Of a stretch of 64,000 bases of DNA, positions 44,090 to 53,160 are shown one piece after another. Where the stretch lies: assembly GCF_030397575.1 (NCBI RefSeq), contig NZ_JAPNXS010000001.1:558001-622000 (forward strand), read 5' to 3'. How positions within the stretch are numbered: position 1 is the stretch's first letter; each line of letters starts with the position of its first letter. The notes below the pieces were generated by a model. That model searched no databases and was not told the DNA's origin. It saw only the letters and a program-made list of their open reading frames with translations. Position numbers and translations under genes: made by a program. Source of the stretch: Psychromonas sp. 14N.309.X.WAT.B.A12 (GTDB lineage Bacteria > Pseudomonadota > Gammaproteobacteria > Enterobacterales > Psychromonadaceae).

Positions 44090-45571
44090 TTATAAATAAC
44101 GCGTTTCTAAATGCTTTTTAAAATGTGCTGTATTTAAGGTTTCACCTGTAGCACGCTTGATTAGTTCGTCAGTAGTATGCAGTGAACCTTGTGACCAAAT
44201 GTTATCGCTTAACCATTTAAAAATTGGGCTAAGGTCACCACTTTTAATTGCACCATCAATATCAACTGTTTCCTGCATGGTTGCTTTATATTGTGCGGCA
44301 TACATGGCACCTAGTGTGTAAGATGGGAAATAGCCAAAGGCACCATCAGTCCAGTGAATATCTTGCATGCATCCATTTTGATAATTACCTTTGGTGGAGA
44401 GCCCCAATGACGCTTGCATTTTCTCATCCCATAAGCCTGGTACATCGCTATGTTCGATAACACCATTGATTAAGTCGCGCTCTATTTCATAACGCATGAT
44501 CACGTGTGCTGGATAAGTCAACTCATCAGCATCAACACGAATAAACCCTTTTTCAATTTTAGTGTAAATTTTATAGAGGTTCTCTTCTGCAAATACCGGA
44601 TCTTGATGTGCACGAAAGGCATCAGCAGATAGTTTAGATAAATGAGAGATAAAAGGCTTACTACGACCAATTTGCATCTCAAAAAACAATGATTGAGACT
44701 CATGAACCCCCATAGAACGTGCTTCGCCAACAGGTAAACCTGCAAAAGCTTTTGGTAAACCTTGTTCATAACGCGCATGACCGGTTTCATGAACGATACC
44801 CATTAATGCTTGTACAAAGTCTCTCTCATCATAACGCGTAGTGATACGCACATCAGATGGAACACCGCCACAAAATGGATGAACACTTTGATCTAATCGC
44901 CCATGGTCGAAATCAAATTTCAATAATTTCATGGTTTCTATACCCAACGCTTTTTGACTAGATGTCGAGAAAGTGCCAGAAGGCATAATGATTGATTGTG
45001 TTCTCTGTTTCTCTAAAGCTTTTTCAATTAACTCAGGTAACCAAGTTTTTACATCTGAAAATAAAATATCTAATGAAGCTGTTGTTGTCCCTGGTTCGTA
45101 TTTATCAAGCATTGCATCATAAGGTGTCAGTCCCAGCGCCTCACTACGAATTTTCGCTTCTTCACGAGATAGTTTAACGACCTCCTTCCAATTTTTTTCA
45201 AAGCCTTCCCAATCATTAACAGGACGTTGCGAACGCCAGGCATGCTCACATTTAGAACCTGCGATAGACTGAGCTTGCACTAGTGCTTCAGGTACTATAG
45301 TAGCTTGTTGCCACTGTCGTTTCATTTCACGTAAGCTAGACTGCTGCTCACTAGATAATGACTCCTGTTGTGCTTTGTCAAACCACTCTCCAAGTTGTGG
45401 TTGTGTCGATAGGCGATGTACATGCACCGATAATTCAGCCATAGCTTGTGAACGGGCGTCATTGCCACCAGCAGGCATATTTGCCGCAGCATCCCAGCCC
45501 AACATCGATTGAGCATGATTAAAATGATTAATGGTTTGGTAATGCGCAGTAAGTTGGTCGTAGTTTGACAT
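44090..45571 (-). CDS. M32 metallocarboxypeptidase (Taq carboxypeptidase family)
   Basis: 493 residues, the family's usual length, no signal peptide. The zinc motif HEXXH is HETGH (from H261, GIVHETGHARYEQG). Other M32 motifs are present: DVRITTRYDERDF, GVHESQSLFFE, and RVDADELTYPAHVIMRYEIERDLINGVI. It removes amino acids from peptide C-termini in the cytoplasm, with broad specificity. Single gene with its own terminator; 376 bases of AT-rich spacer precede it. Confidence 0.95.
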   Translation of the reverse strand: MSNYDQLTAHYQTINHFNHAQSMLGWDAAANMPAGGNDARSQAMAELSVHVHRLSTQPQLGEWFDKAQQESLSSEQQSSLREMKRQWQQATIVPEALVQAQSIAGSKCEHAWRSQRPVNDWEGFEKNWKEVVKLSREEAKIRSEALGLTPYDAMLDKYEPGTTTASLDILFSDVKTWLPELIEKALEKQRTQSIIMPSGTFSTSSQKALGIETMKLLKFDFDHGRLDQSVHPFCGGVPSDVRITTRYDERDFVQALMGIVHETGHARYEQGLPKAFAGLPVGEARSMGVHESQSLFFEMQIGRSKPFISHLSKLSADAFRAHQDPVFAEENLYKIYTKIEKGFIRVDADELTYPAHVIMRYEIERDLINGVIEHSDVPGLWDEKMQASLGLSTKGNYQNGCMQDIHWTDGAFGYFPSYTLGAMYAAQYKATMQETVDIDGAIKSGDLSPIFKWLSDNIWSQGSLHTTDELIKRATGETLNTAHFKKHLETRYL

Positions 45572-45947
45572 AATCTATTCGCTTCCTATTTTGTTTCAGC
45601 TTTATCAATCACATCTTATTATAGTCTTGCGGATTCGAACAGTAACGAATGACTTTGTTGGAAAGGTAATTGATATAACGTCAGTCACTTGATATTTGAG
45701 AGTAGAATGAGATGAAAAAACTTAATGTAAAATTCAGGGTAAAGGTAGCTAAATAAACACTTTTCAAAAAAGAAAAAGCAGAGGTTAGACAGATAATTTG
45801 AAATAGTCTGTTAAAACTAATCCTTAATGGTTATATATTACTGTTCGTTTGTAAAACAACCATTATTAAATATTGATAATCAAATAAATATAAAATACCA
45901 TCAATGGAGTAAAAGCTCATAAAACACTATCTTGTTGAGGGATTAAC
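45572..45947. other. Divergent spacer, M32 gene / paired small secreted proteins
   Basis: 376 AT-rich bases with no coding frame of note and no clear operator; a small inverted repeat ATTCG-N7-CGAAT lies near 45632-45650. Confidence 0.3.
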
Positions 45948-46361
45948 ATGAAAATGACAAAACTATTATTATTTGCAGCTTGCGTAGCACCGCTATTAAT
46001 TATCGACACTGCTCAATCAGCTATCAATAATCAATGCACTCAAATTGAAATTAACCAAGTGTATCAGCACGATCAACTCGAGCCTGGTAATACTGATAGT
46101 GTATCGGAAATATATGAAGCACAAATAGCTACACTCAATGACTTTGCCAAACAGCAAGGTTTGAATAAATTGACCATAAAGGCGATTCCACCAGAGCTTG
46201 ATGCAGCTAACGCAAAACCGGAAAAGTCAGAAATAACCATTGCAATGACATTTGAAAGAGACAATGACGCGAGTATTATCGATAAAATAAATATAGAGCT
46301 TAAACCGCTTAATTTCTCTTATTCTGCAGTTATCTTAAAAAACATCCTTTGCGAAGTATAA
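45948..46361 (+). CDS. Secreted protein of unknown function, paralogue A
   Basis: 137 residues. Signal peptide (cleavage near AQSA/IN, residue 24). The mature protein has one Cys near its start (NNQCTQIEINQVYQ) and one near its end (KNILCEV), suggesting a disulfide joining the ends. The core ITIAMTFERDNDASIIDKINIELKPLNFSYSAV is shared with the next gene. I do not recognise a family. It may be periplasmic. Followed after 40 bases by its paralogue, so the two arose by duplication and are probably co-expressed. Confidence 0.75.
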   Translation: MKMTKLLLFAACVAPLLIIDTAQSAINNQCTQIEINQVYQHDQLEPGNTDSVSEIYEAQIATLNDFAKQQGLNKLTIKAIPPELDAANAKPEKSEITIAMTFERDNDASIIDKINIELKPLNFSYSAVILKNILCEV

Positions 46362-46401
46362 AACCGCCAATCACTAATCTTTATTTAAACAAAGAGCGCT
46401 C

Positions 46402-46809
46402 ATGAAAAACATTAAATCCCTGTATCTTGTACTTTGTTTAGCACCACTGCTGTTTATCAATAACTCTATAGCTGATGAAGTCGCCCCTTGTCCTACAGTT
46501 AAACTCAACCAAGTTCATTACTATCAGGTATTTAGCATCGATAAAACGAGCAGCCTAACTGATTTATATAATAAACAGATTAAGTTACTCAGCGCATTTG
46601 CAAGCAACAACAAATTGGAGAGATTTAAAGTACTCAACCAGGATATGAGTATTTCGGCTACAAGTTATATCCCTAATTTGTTAGAAGTTAATTTTTCGAT
46701 ATCATTTGAGAGTAAGTTTGACCAAAGTTTATTAGATAAAATTAACGCAGAATTTTCTCCTCAAAACTTTTCATTCTCTGTGATAAATATCGAAGAATGT
46801 GATGCATAA
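46402..46809 (+). CDS. Secreted protein of unknown function, paralogue B
   Basis: 135 residues. Signal peptide (cleavage near SIAD, residue 24). It shares with its neighbour the spacing of Cys near both ends (VAPCPTV, EECDA), the LNQV element, the L(Y)xxQIxxLxxFA helix and the DKINAEFSPQNFSFSV ending. The paralogues are clearly diverged, so the duplication is not recent. Function unknown. It ends 22 bases before the convergent LysR gene. Confidence 0.75.
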   Translation: MKNIKSLYLVLCLAPLLFINNSIADEVAPCPTVKLNQVHYYQVFSIDKTSSLTDLYNKQIKLLSAFASNNKLERFKVLNQDMSISATSYIPNLLEVNFSISFESKFDQSLLDKINAEFSPQNFSFSVINIEECDA

Positions 46810-46831
46810 ATGATATCAATATGCGTTGACA

Positions 46832-47773
46832 TTAGCCTCGATATCCCCCTTTTTGTTGTTTTACCCACCCTACAAAGGTGTTAGCTGCAACATTATTCTG
46901 TTTACCAGCAATATGTAAAAAATACGCCTTTTCTTCGAACTCCATATAATCAGTGATGCTCACTAACTCTCCCTTAGCGATTAATTCTGACACATGCCAA
47001 TCCCACACTAACGCTATGCCCGTATCATTTATCGCAGCTTGAATAACAGCAACTTGATCATCAACCATTAACGCATTATTTGGAATACGATAAGTTAACC
47101 CTGCTTTATTAGCCCAAGACTTCCACCCTTCCCAGAATGGCATTTCTTTTTTAAGCATGATTAAAGGTTGATCAAAGATACTTTGCAGGTCTATATGACC
47201 ACCATGAGTTTCTAAAAATTTTGGACTACATACTAATTGAATTCGCTCTGCAAAAATTTGTTGGCAATTTTCATTTGCAGTTGCAATTGTTGAGTAATAA
47301 AAAGTCACATCATAGTTATCGCTTGCATCTATATAACGCTCATTACTAATAGTGATATTCAGCATAATGTCAGGATGTGCTTGTCTAAACTGTTCTATTT
47401 TTGGCAATAACCAGAAGTGCATAAAACATGGACCTACTTCTAAGTTGAGTGTCACTGCCGTCGAAGCGCCCTCTAGGACTTTGGTCTCCTCAGAAAGTAT
47501 ATCTAAAGCTTCTCTTACCCTTTGTAAATATTGATAGCCCTGTGCAGTTAATTGCACACCTTGCTTAGAACGAGTAAATAACTTGATATTCAAGAAGTTT
47601 TCTAGATTTTTAACCTGTTTACTCACCGCTGTAGTAGTCACGCATAGTTCGTCAGCAGCTTTGGTTAAACTGCCTAAACGTGCTGCTGACTCAAACACTA
47701 ACAGATAACCTGTTGGTGGAATTAACCTAGACTTTATTGACACTTTACTGTTCACCCTTAACTTTAAGTTCAA
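46832..47773 (-). CDS. LysR-family regulator (GcvA-type), divergent from the CocE/BCCT operon
   Basis: 313 residues. Winged helix near residues 18-80 (PPTGYLLVFESAARLGSLTKAADELCVTTTAVSKQVKNLENFLNIKLFTRSKQGVQLTAQG), a pattern seen in the GcvA subgroup, followed by the ligand domain. The first 15 residues are rich in basic residues; a later start is possible. It shares a short divergent gap (about 80 bases) with the hydrolase gene, so it most likely controls that operon. The inducer is unknown. Confidence 0.88.
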   Translation of the reverse strand: MNLKLRVNSKVSIKSRLIPPTGYLLVFESAARLGSLTKAADELCVTTTAVSKQVKNLENFLNIKLFTRSKQGVQLTAQGYQYLQRVREALDILSEETKVLEGASTAVTLNLEVGPCFMHFWLLPKIEQFRQAHPDIMLNITISNERYIDASDNYDVTFYYSTIATANENCQQIFAERIQLVCSPKFLETHGGHIDLQSIFDQPLIMLKKEMPFWEGWKSWANKAGLTYRIPNNALMVDDQVAVIQAAINDTGIALVWDWHVSELIAKGELVSITDYMEFEEKAYFLHIAGKQNNVAANTFVGWVKQQKGGYRG

Positions 47774-47855
47774 GGTATATTAACTAAATAACGATTTACT
47801 AACAAACCTATCTGTCTAATATCATTTCAACCTTACAGAAAAAAGATTGAAATCA

Positions 47856-49850
47856 ATGATTAAAGTGAAAGAGATCCGTCATGATTGGCTTACCCTTCCA
47901 GATGGAACACGTTTAGCGTTCCGAGCCTGGATACCACAAAATGCTGTTGATCAACCAGTACCCGCCATTTTAGAGTTTCTACCGTATCGTAAAAGTGATG
48001 GCACAGTAGTACGTGATGAAATCACAATGGCACAAACAGCAGCACAAGGTTATGCCTGCATACGTGTCGATTTACGTGGATGTGGTGAATCTGAGGGTTT
48101 CTTTGACGATGAATATTCAGCTCAAGAGTTACAAGATGGTTGCGACGTGATTGCCTGGATAGCTGCACAGGATTGGTGTGATGGTCACTTAGGCATGGTA
48201 GGCATCTCTTGGGGTGGATTCAACTCTTTGCAAATTGCAGCACTTAGACCACCCGCTTTAAAAGCGATTATCACACAATGCTCTACCGATGACCGCTACA
48301 ATAGAGATATCCACTTTGAAGGTGGCTGTTTATTAAACGACAATATGACCTGGGCTGCTTTCTTCTGGGCCTATGCACAAGCACGCTCGCCAGATCCATT
48401 ATTGATCGGTCAAGATTGGCAAGCTGTTTGGCTAAATCGATTACAGAATATGCCGCAGTTGGCAACGCCTTGGATATCGCATCAAACTCGTGATGAATAC
48501 TGGCAACATGGTTCAGTCTGTGAAGATTATTCTGCCATTGAAATCCCTGTGTATGCCATGGGTGGCTGGTCAGATGGTTACCGAGATACCGTGTTTAATC
48601 TGTTAACAAATTTGAATGGACCTAAAAAAGGTTTAATTGGACCATGGGCACATAAGTACCCTAATATTGCCTTCCCTAACCCTAAAATAGATTATGTGAA
48701 GGAGTCTGTTCGTTGGTGGGATCGTTGGTTAAAACAGGTCGATAACAAAATAGACCAAGAACCCGCATTACAATACTATTTACAAAACAGTGTCGCACCG
48801 CAAACCGATTATGATTTTCGTCCGGGTGCTTGGGTTAGCGAACCAAACTGGCCATCAACTAATACTCATCTTCAAACATGGTATTTATCAGCACGAGGGT
48901 TAAGTACTCAGCAGCAAGTTGCTGACTATAAAGTGCCTATCTGTTCTCCACAAACCACAGGATTAGATGGTGGTAGTTTCTGTGTGGGTATTCGAATTGA
49001 TATGGAACAACCCGGTGATCAACGTGCTGATGATGCAGGATCTTTAGTATTCGACTCCGACATACTTACTGAAGATATGCCGATCGCAGGTCAAATAGAA
49101 GCACAATTTGCAGTTAGCAGTGATAAACAACAAGCCAACTTAGTAGTACGCGTATCAGATGTACACCCAAATGGTGAGGCCACACGAATTACTTATGGTG
49201 TATTGAATTTAACACATCGAAATAGTCATGAAACACCTGAGGCGCTAATTCCAGGCCATGAATATGATGTGAATATAAAACTCAATGCGATGGCTTATGT
49301 GATCCCCAAAGGCCACAAGTTACGCGTTGCCGTGTCTACTGCTTACTGGCCACTAATCTGGCCAAATCCAGAACAAGCGACATTAACTTTTAATACTCAA
49401 AAATGTGCGGTAATTCTACCACTTAATCAGCACCCGACCATCAGTGAAAACATTCCTGAATATCACAAACCAGTTACTTTTAATGGCAAAGAACTAGCGG
49501 CTTCAGAAAGCAAGCGTGTTGTTCATAAAGATTACAAAACCGGCATTACTACACTGGAAACGCGTGAAGACTTTGGCCGTCAATTTTATGAATCAGCACA
49601 AAGTGATATTCAATTCATTATGGATCAACAGCAATCAGTTCATCACCGCGATCCATTAAGTGCAAAGAATGATATCAAAGTAAAAGTTGATATGGGCAGG
49701 GAAAATTGGAGAACCACTATCAAGGGCCACTATGTGATGACCTGCGATAAAGATAACTATTATTTGCAAGTGCAATGGCGAGCTTATCAAGATCAAACCT
49801 TAATCTTTAGCAAAGATTTTAACGACACAATAAAACGAAACTTTACGTAA
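47856..49850 (+). CDS. CocE/NonD-family hydrolase (Xaa-Pro dipeptidyl-peptidase-like)
   Basis: About 664 residues from the ATG at 47856 (a TTG at 47847 is also in frame). No signal peptide. The alpha/beta-hydrolase part has the serine motif GISWGGFNS (S118), the oxyanion-type ILEFLPYRKSDG start, and GGWSDGYRDT and GPWAHKYP, which supply the expected acid and His. The C-terminal half fits the CocE jelly-roll domain (LEARGLSTQQ-like region, ATRITYGVLNLTHRNSHE). Family members cleave esters or peptides such as cocaine, Xaa-Pro or glutaryl substrates. The next gene is a BCCT importer, suggesting the substrate is taken up and hydrolysed. Confidence 0.88.
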   Translation: MIKVKEIRHDWLTLPDGTRLAFRAWIPQNAVDQPVPAILEFLPYRKSDGTVVRDEITMAQTAAQGYACIRVDLRGCGESEGFFDDEYSAQELQDGCDVIAWIAAQDWCDGHLGMVGISWGGFNSLQIAALRPPALKAIITQCSTDDRYNRDIHFEGGCLLNDNMTWAAFFWAYAQARSPDPLLIGQDWQAVWLNRLQNMPQLATPWISHQTRDEYWQHGSVCEDYSAIEIPVYAMGGWSDGYRDTVFNLLTNLNGPKKGLIGPWAHKYPNIAFPNPKIDYVKESVRWWDRWLKQVDNKIDQEPALQYYLQNSVAPQTDYDFRPGAWVSEPNWPSTNTHLQTWYLSARGLSTQQQVADYKVPICSPQTTGLDGGSFCVGIRIDMEQPGDQRADDAGSLVFDSDILTEDMPIAGQIEAQFAVSSDKQQANLVVRVSDVHPNGEATRITYGVLNLTHRNSHETPEALIPGHEYDVNIKLNAMAYVIPKGHKLRVAVSTAYWPLIWPNPEQATLTFNTQKCAVILPLNQHPTISENIPEYHKPVTFNGKELAASESKRVVHKDYKTGITTLETREDFGRQFYESAQSDIQFIMDQQQSVHHRDPLSAKNDIKVKVDMGRENWRTTIKGHYVMTCDKDNYYLQVQWRAYQDQTLIFSKDFNDTIKRNFT

Positions 49851-49868
49851 CTAACTCAAGGATGACAT

Positions 49869-51407
49869 ATGATTAAAACAATAAGACCCTTGGTGTTCTT
49901 ACCTACTTTCTTGATATTAGCCGCTGCGCTGATATTAAGTTTAGTAGATTTAGACACCTTTATTAAGGTAACGGGTAACCTTAACAGCAGTATTTTAAAG
50001 CACTTTTCATGGTTATTTAGCTTAGGAAGTTTCTACTTATTAGGTTTAGTTGTACTAACTTACTTTTCTAAACTAGGTACTGTACGAATCGGTGGAGATG
50101 GCAGTGAGCCAATGATTAAAAAACCACAGTGGTTTATGATCGTACTTTGTACGACTTTTGCCGTGGGAGTATTGTTTTGGACAACTGCAGAACCTATCTA
50201 TCACTTACATGCTCCACCAGCTAGCTTTGGTATTGAAGCAGCAAGTCCTAACGCCACTTTATTTGCTTTCTCTGCGATGTTTTTACACTGGGGACCAACC
50301 CCTTATGCAATTTATTGTGTTCCCGGGTTAATCTTTGCTTTGGCTTTCCATAATTTGAAAATGCCCTTCTCAATTTCAAGTTCACTACGCCCTGCATTTG
50401 GACGCTTTATTACTCCTGTTATGGCGGATATTATCGACTCATTAGCCTTATACTCGCTAGTCGTCGGTATGGCTTCTTCATTAGGTACGGGTGTGTTGAC
50501 ACTATTAGGTGGAATCAGTCAATATATTGATATTGAACGTAATGCATTAACATTAGGTATTATCACTGCAATCATTGTAGGTACTTTTATTTTGTCTGCT
50601 ATTAGCGGTTTAATTAAAGGGATTGCACGTTTATCTAACATTAACTTTTGGATGCTGATCGCACTCTTTGTATTCATCTTCATCTGTGGGCCAACACTGT
50701 ATATTTTGTCTATTGGAGTTGAAGGATTAGGTGCATTTTTGCAAAGCTTCTTCCGCTTAAGCTTATTTACAGGGCAAGCAGCAAATGATCCTTGGCCACA
50801 ATGGTGGAGTGTATTCTACTGGGCTGTTTGGTTTGCTTGGGCTCCCATTACAGCAATGTTCTTAGGTAAAATATCTCGTGGTTATACGGTGAAAGAATTC
50901 ATTCAAATAAATGTCATTTACCCAAGCTTATTTGTCTTCCTATGGATATCAGTATTCTCAGGTACCGCTATTTTCATGGATACCCAAAGCGCTGGTAAAC
51001 TTTATGATGTATTAAATAATGAAGGCATTGAACAACTACTTTATTACATTATGAATGACTTACCATTCAGTGCAGTTACCTCATTCTTCTTGGTACTGAT
51101 TGCCTTTATATCTTATGTAACGGCCGCAGATTCAAGTACTGATGCCATTGGTGATTTATGTACTAAAAACTTCACATCAGAATCTGATGCTAAAACGTCA
51201 TTACCCATTAAAATACTATGGGGTACATTAATTGGTCTTGTTTCTTGGATAATGATAAGCACGGTAGGAATTGATGGTGTCAAGAAGCTATCATACTTAG
51301 GTGGATTACCAGCAACATTGATTATATTAGCTTGTAGTGCAACGTTAATATTATGGATTAAGAACCCGGGATTAGTCTCAGTAACAAGTAAAAATAATAA
51401 AGAGTAG
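49869..51407 (+). CDS. BCCT-family (betaine/choline/carnitine) transporter
   Basis: 512 residues with about 12 membrane helices. BCCT hallmarks are present: the FWTTAEPIYHL motif and the Trp-rich helix WPQWWSVFYWAVWFAWAPITAMFLGKISRGYTVKEF. It lacks long N- and C-terminal osmosensing tails, which suggests nutrient uptake rather than osmoregulation. BCCT carriers move zwitterionic quaternary ammonium or sulfonium compounds with sodium or protons. It follows the hydrolase gene by 18 bases and ends at a strong terminator. The substrate is not known. Confidence 0.92.
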   Translation: MIKTIRPLVFLPTFLILAAALILSLVDLDTFIKVTGNLNSSILKHFSWLFSLGSFYLLGLVVLTYFSKLGTVRIGGDGSEPMIKKPQWFMIVLCTTFAVGVLFWTTAEPIYHLHAPPASFGIEAASPNATLFAFSAMFLHWGPTPYAIYCVPGLIFALAFHNLKMPFSISSSLRPAFGRFITPVMADIIDSLALYSLVVGMASSLGTGVLTLLGGISQYIDIERNALTLGIITAIIVGTFILSAISGLIKGIARLSNINFWMLIALFVFIFICGPTLYILSIGVEGLGAFLQSFFRLSLFTGQAANDPWPQWWSVFYWAVWFAWAPITAMFLGKISRGYTVKEFIQINVIYPSLFVFLWISVFSGTAIFMDTQSAGKLYDVLNNEGIEQLLYYIMNDLPFSAVTSFFLVLIAFISYVTAADSSTDAIGDLCTKNFTSESDAKTSLPIKILWGTLIGLVSWIMISTVGIDGVKKLSYLGGLPATLIILACSATLILWIKNPGLVSVTSKNNKE

Positions 51408-51438
51408 TGAATAAACTAACCAACTAAATAAGTTATTT

Positions 51439-51473
51439 AGGCTAACAGAAATTATTTTCTGTTAGCCTTTTTT
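51439..51473 (+). terminator. Terminator of the hydrolase/BCCT operon
   Basis: Perfect 13-bp stem (51439-51451, 51456-51468) with loop TTAT and a T6 run; a textbook intrinsic terminator 32 bases after the BCCT stop. Confidence 0.93.
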
Positions 51474-51576
51474 ATGTAAAGTCATTGCTAAAAATAATGA
51501 CTAAAATAGATAAATAAACACTATTAAATTACAAATTTGCTGATAGACTGCGCGCACCTAAAGAGGAGATAATCAA

Positions 51577-51807
51577 GTGGGTAAAAAACGTAAAGGTAAC
51601 TCAGTACCGGCTGCTACTAATAATGTCAGCGTCCAAACACAAAAAATAACAGAGATCGGTCGTGGTACTATCAATCATTCGGCAATGGCCGCTTTAGTCA
51701 CTAGTAAAGTATTTACGATGCGTGTTGAAAAAGCGAAAAAAGGCAAAGGTTCATTCAACCGTAAAGCAAAACATACAGGTAAAGAGAGTTATCAAATAGC
51801 CGCTTAG
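51577..51807 (+). CDS. arfA: Alternative ribosome-rescue factor ArfA
   Basis: 76 residues; GTG start with a GAGGAG site. Recognised by the ArfA core GRGTINHSAMAALVTSKVFTMRVEKAKKGKGSFNRKAKH (residues 28-66), which corresponds to the E. coli segment that enters the empty mRNA channel and recruits RF2. It has a longer basic N-terminus than E. coli ArfA and lacks the hydrophobic tail that makes full-length E. coli ArfA unstable. ArfA backs up tmRNA in releasing ribosomes stalled on non-stop messages. The 3' end and stop codon lie in a large hairpin (51781-51866), consistent with production from a truncated message when tmRNA fails. Confidence 0.9.
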   Translation: MGKKRKGNSVPAATNNVSVQTQKITEIGRGTINHSAMAALVTSKVFTMRVEKAKKGKGSFNRKAKHTGKESYQIAA

Positions 51808-51866
51808 TTATACCAAAATATAATTGGCATGAAAATAATGCTAAGCGATATCTGATAACTCTCTTT
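51781..51866 (+). promoter_or_regulatory. Long hairpin spanning the arfA 3' end and stop codon
   Basis: Outer stem: perfect 14-bp repeat 51781-51794 with 51853-51866. Inner stem: perfect 7-bp CGCTTAG (51801-51807, including the TAG stop) with CTAAGCG (51841-51847), separated by a small internal loop. There is no T-run. It is suited to RNase III cleavage inside the coding end, as described for E. coli arfA. Confidence 0.8.
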
Positions 51867-51905
51867 CAAGATAAACCACAAGTATCAGTGCTTTAAAACA
51901 TATTG

Positions 51906-51950
51906 AACGATACAGGTAACCCAAACTATCTGTATCGTTTCTCTCTCCTT
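51906..51950 (+). terminator. Terminator downstream of arfA
   Basis: Perfect 10-bp stem AACGATACAG/CTGTATCGTT (51906-51915, 51930-51939), 14-nt loop, then T/C-rich tail ending TTTT. The bases from here to 52111 hold no further gene. Confidence 0.75.
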
Positions 51951-52111
51951 TTAACCACTAAGTGACACCCCTTAATTAAAAATGTAAAACTACTATAATA
52001 CTCATGAGTGTTAGGTACTGAGCAATATCAACATCCACATCATTAAAGATTATTGAATATTGAACTTTTCAATTGCTAAAATGCCCTATTATTTTCCTAT
52101 CAAGAGATACA

Positions 52112-52828
52112 ATGGCTAACTTCAATACTCATCTTAATACTGCTGTGATAATCACAGGTTTAGGCTCCGCTACCTTATTATCAGCAGGACATATCGATTT
52201 AAACAGCGCACTCTGGTTATGGTTTTTAGGTTCAATCGGCGGGCTATTACCAGATATAGATTCAGATAACTCTACTTCCCTCGATACTATTTTTAACTTA
52301 TTTGCATTTAGTGCCGTCTTACTGGTGCTCCATTACATAACCACAGAATTAGTCATTGAAATTAGCTTTATCGAGTTAATCATAGTGCCTTTATTGGTTT
52401 ACGGATTTATGAAATATATCATTAGACCTATTTTTGAGTGGATCACAGTACATAGAGGCAGCTGCCATTCTTTACTATTTTTAGTGTTAAGCGCGTTATT
52501 AACGACGCAAGTAACATGGCAATTGAATAGTCAATTAAATACAAAAGCAGCCATCTTTGCATGGTTAGCAGGTGGGTTTGTATTATTGGGTGGGTTAATT
52601 CATTTAATGTTGGATGAAATTTACAGTGTTGATTTAAGTAACGTAAGAATCAAACGCTCTTTTGGAACCGCTTTAAAGGTAGCAGACTTCGATAATAAAT
52701 TAATCACACTTACTTCGGTCGTTGCTATCGTAGGCTTGATCTATATTGCACCTCCTACAGAGCAAACTATCACTGCTTTAAGTGATTGGTCTCATTTTAG
52801 ATTTCAAACATTTAATTTCACCTTTTAA
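52112..52828 (+). CDS. YdjM-like membrane-bound metal-dependent hydrolase family protein (DUF457)
   Basis: About 238 residues from the ATG at 52112 (MANFNTHLN); an upstream in-frame ATG at 52073 lacks an RBS. Five to six membrane segments. The family pattern has His 7 in FNTHLNTA, the GLLPDIDSDNS motif and the VHRGSCHSLLFL motif; the last His and a late LDE give a possible metal site. E. coli YdjM is LexA-regulated; I did not find a clear LexA box (CTGT-N8-ACAG) here. Function unknown. Confidence 0.82.
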   Translation: MANFNTHLNTAVIITGLGSATLLSAGHIDLNSALWLWFLGSIGGLLPDIDSDNSTSLDTIFNLFAFSAVLLVLHYITTELVIEISFIELIIVPLLVYGFMKYIIRPIFEWITVHRGSCHSLLFLVLSALLTTQVTWQLNSQLNTKAAIFAWLAGGFVLLGGLIHLMLDEIYSVDLSNVRIKRSFGTALKVADFDNKLITLTSVVAIVGLIYIAPPTEQTITALSDWSHFRFQTFNFTF

Positions 52829-53160
52829 AGGTAAAGTTAATAATATCTGCTGATATTGCACTCAATACTTTTCAAAAATCAAATTTAAGACTGACTCGTA
52901 GTATTGAGTGCATTCTCAATGACCAACATTAAATAATACTCCATTACTTCATACTAAAAACCTTTCTATTTTATTAAGAAATACACTACTAACGAGATAT
53001 TAATATCACTTAAAAGTACCAATAACGTAAATTTATTTGAATTGACTAATCAAACCTGTCTAAATGGTCAGGTGACATAAAAGTGCCATATTCGTTTGGC
53101 ATGCTCATGACGCTAACGAATCATTTCTTAAATACTTTACAATAAATAGCGGAAGGTAAA
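52829..53160. other. Intergenic region with a 13-bp inverted repeat
   Basis: No gene. TGCACTCAATACT (52857-52869) and its exact complement (52900-52912), separated by 30 bases, probably mark the end of the ydjM-like transcript. Nearer the next gene, ATTCGTT (53090-53096) and AACGAAT (53115-53121) form a second inverted repeat of possible regulatory use. Confidence 0.45.

Noticed and set aside
52073-52111. Longer N-terminus of the YdjM-like protein
   Set aside because: The extra 13 codons have no RBS and do not match the family start; the ATG at 52112 fits.
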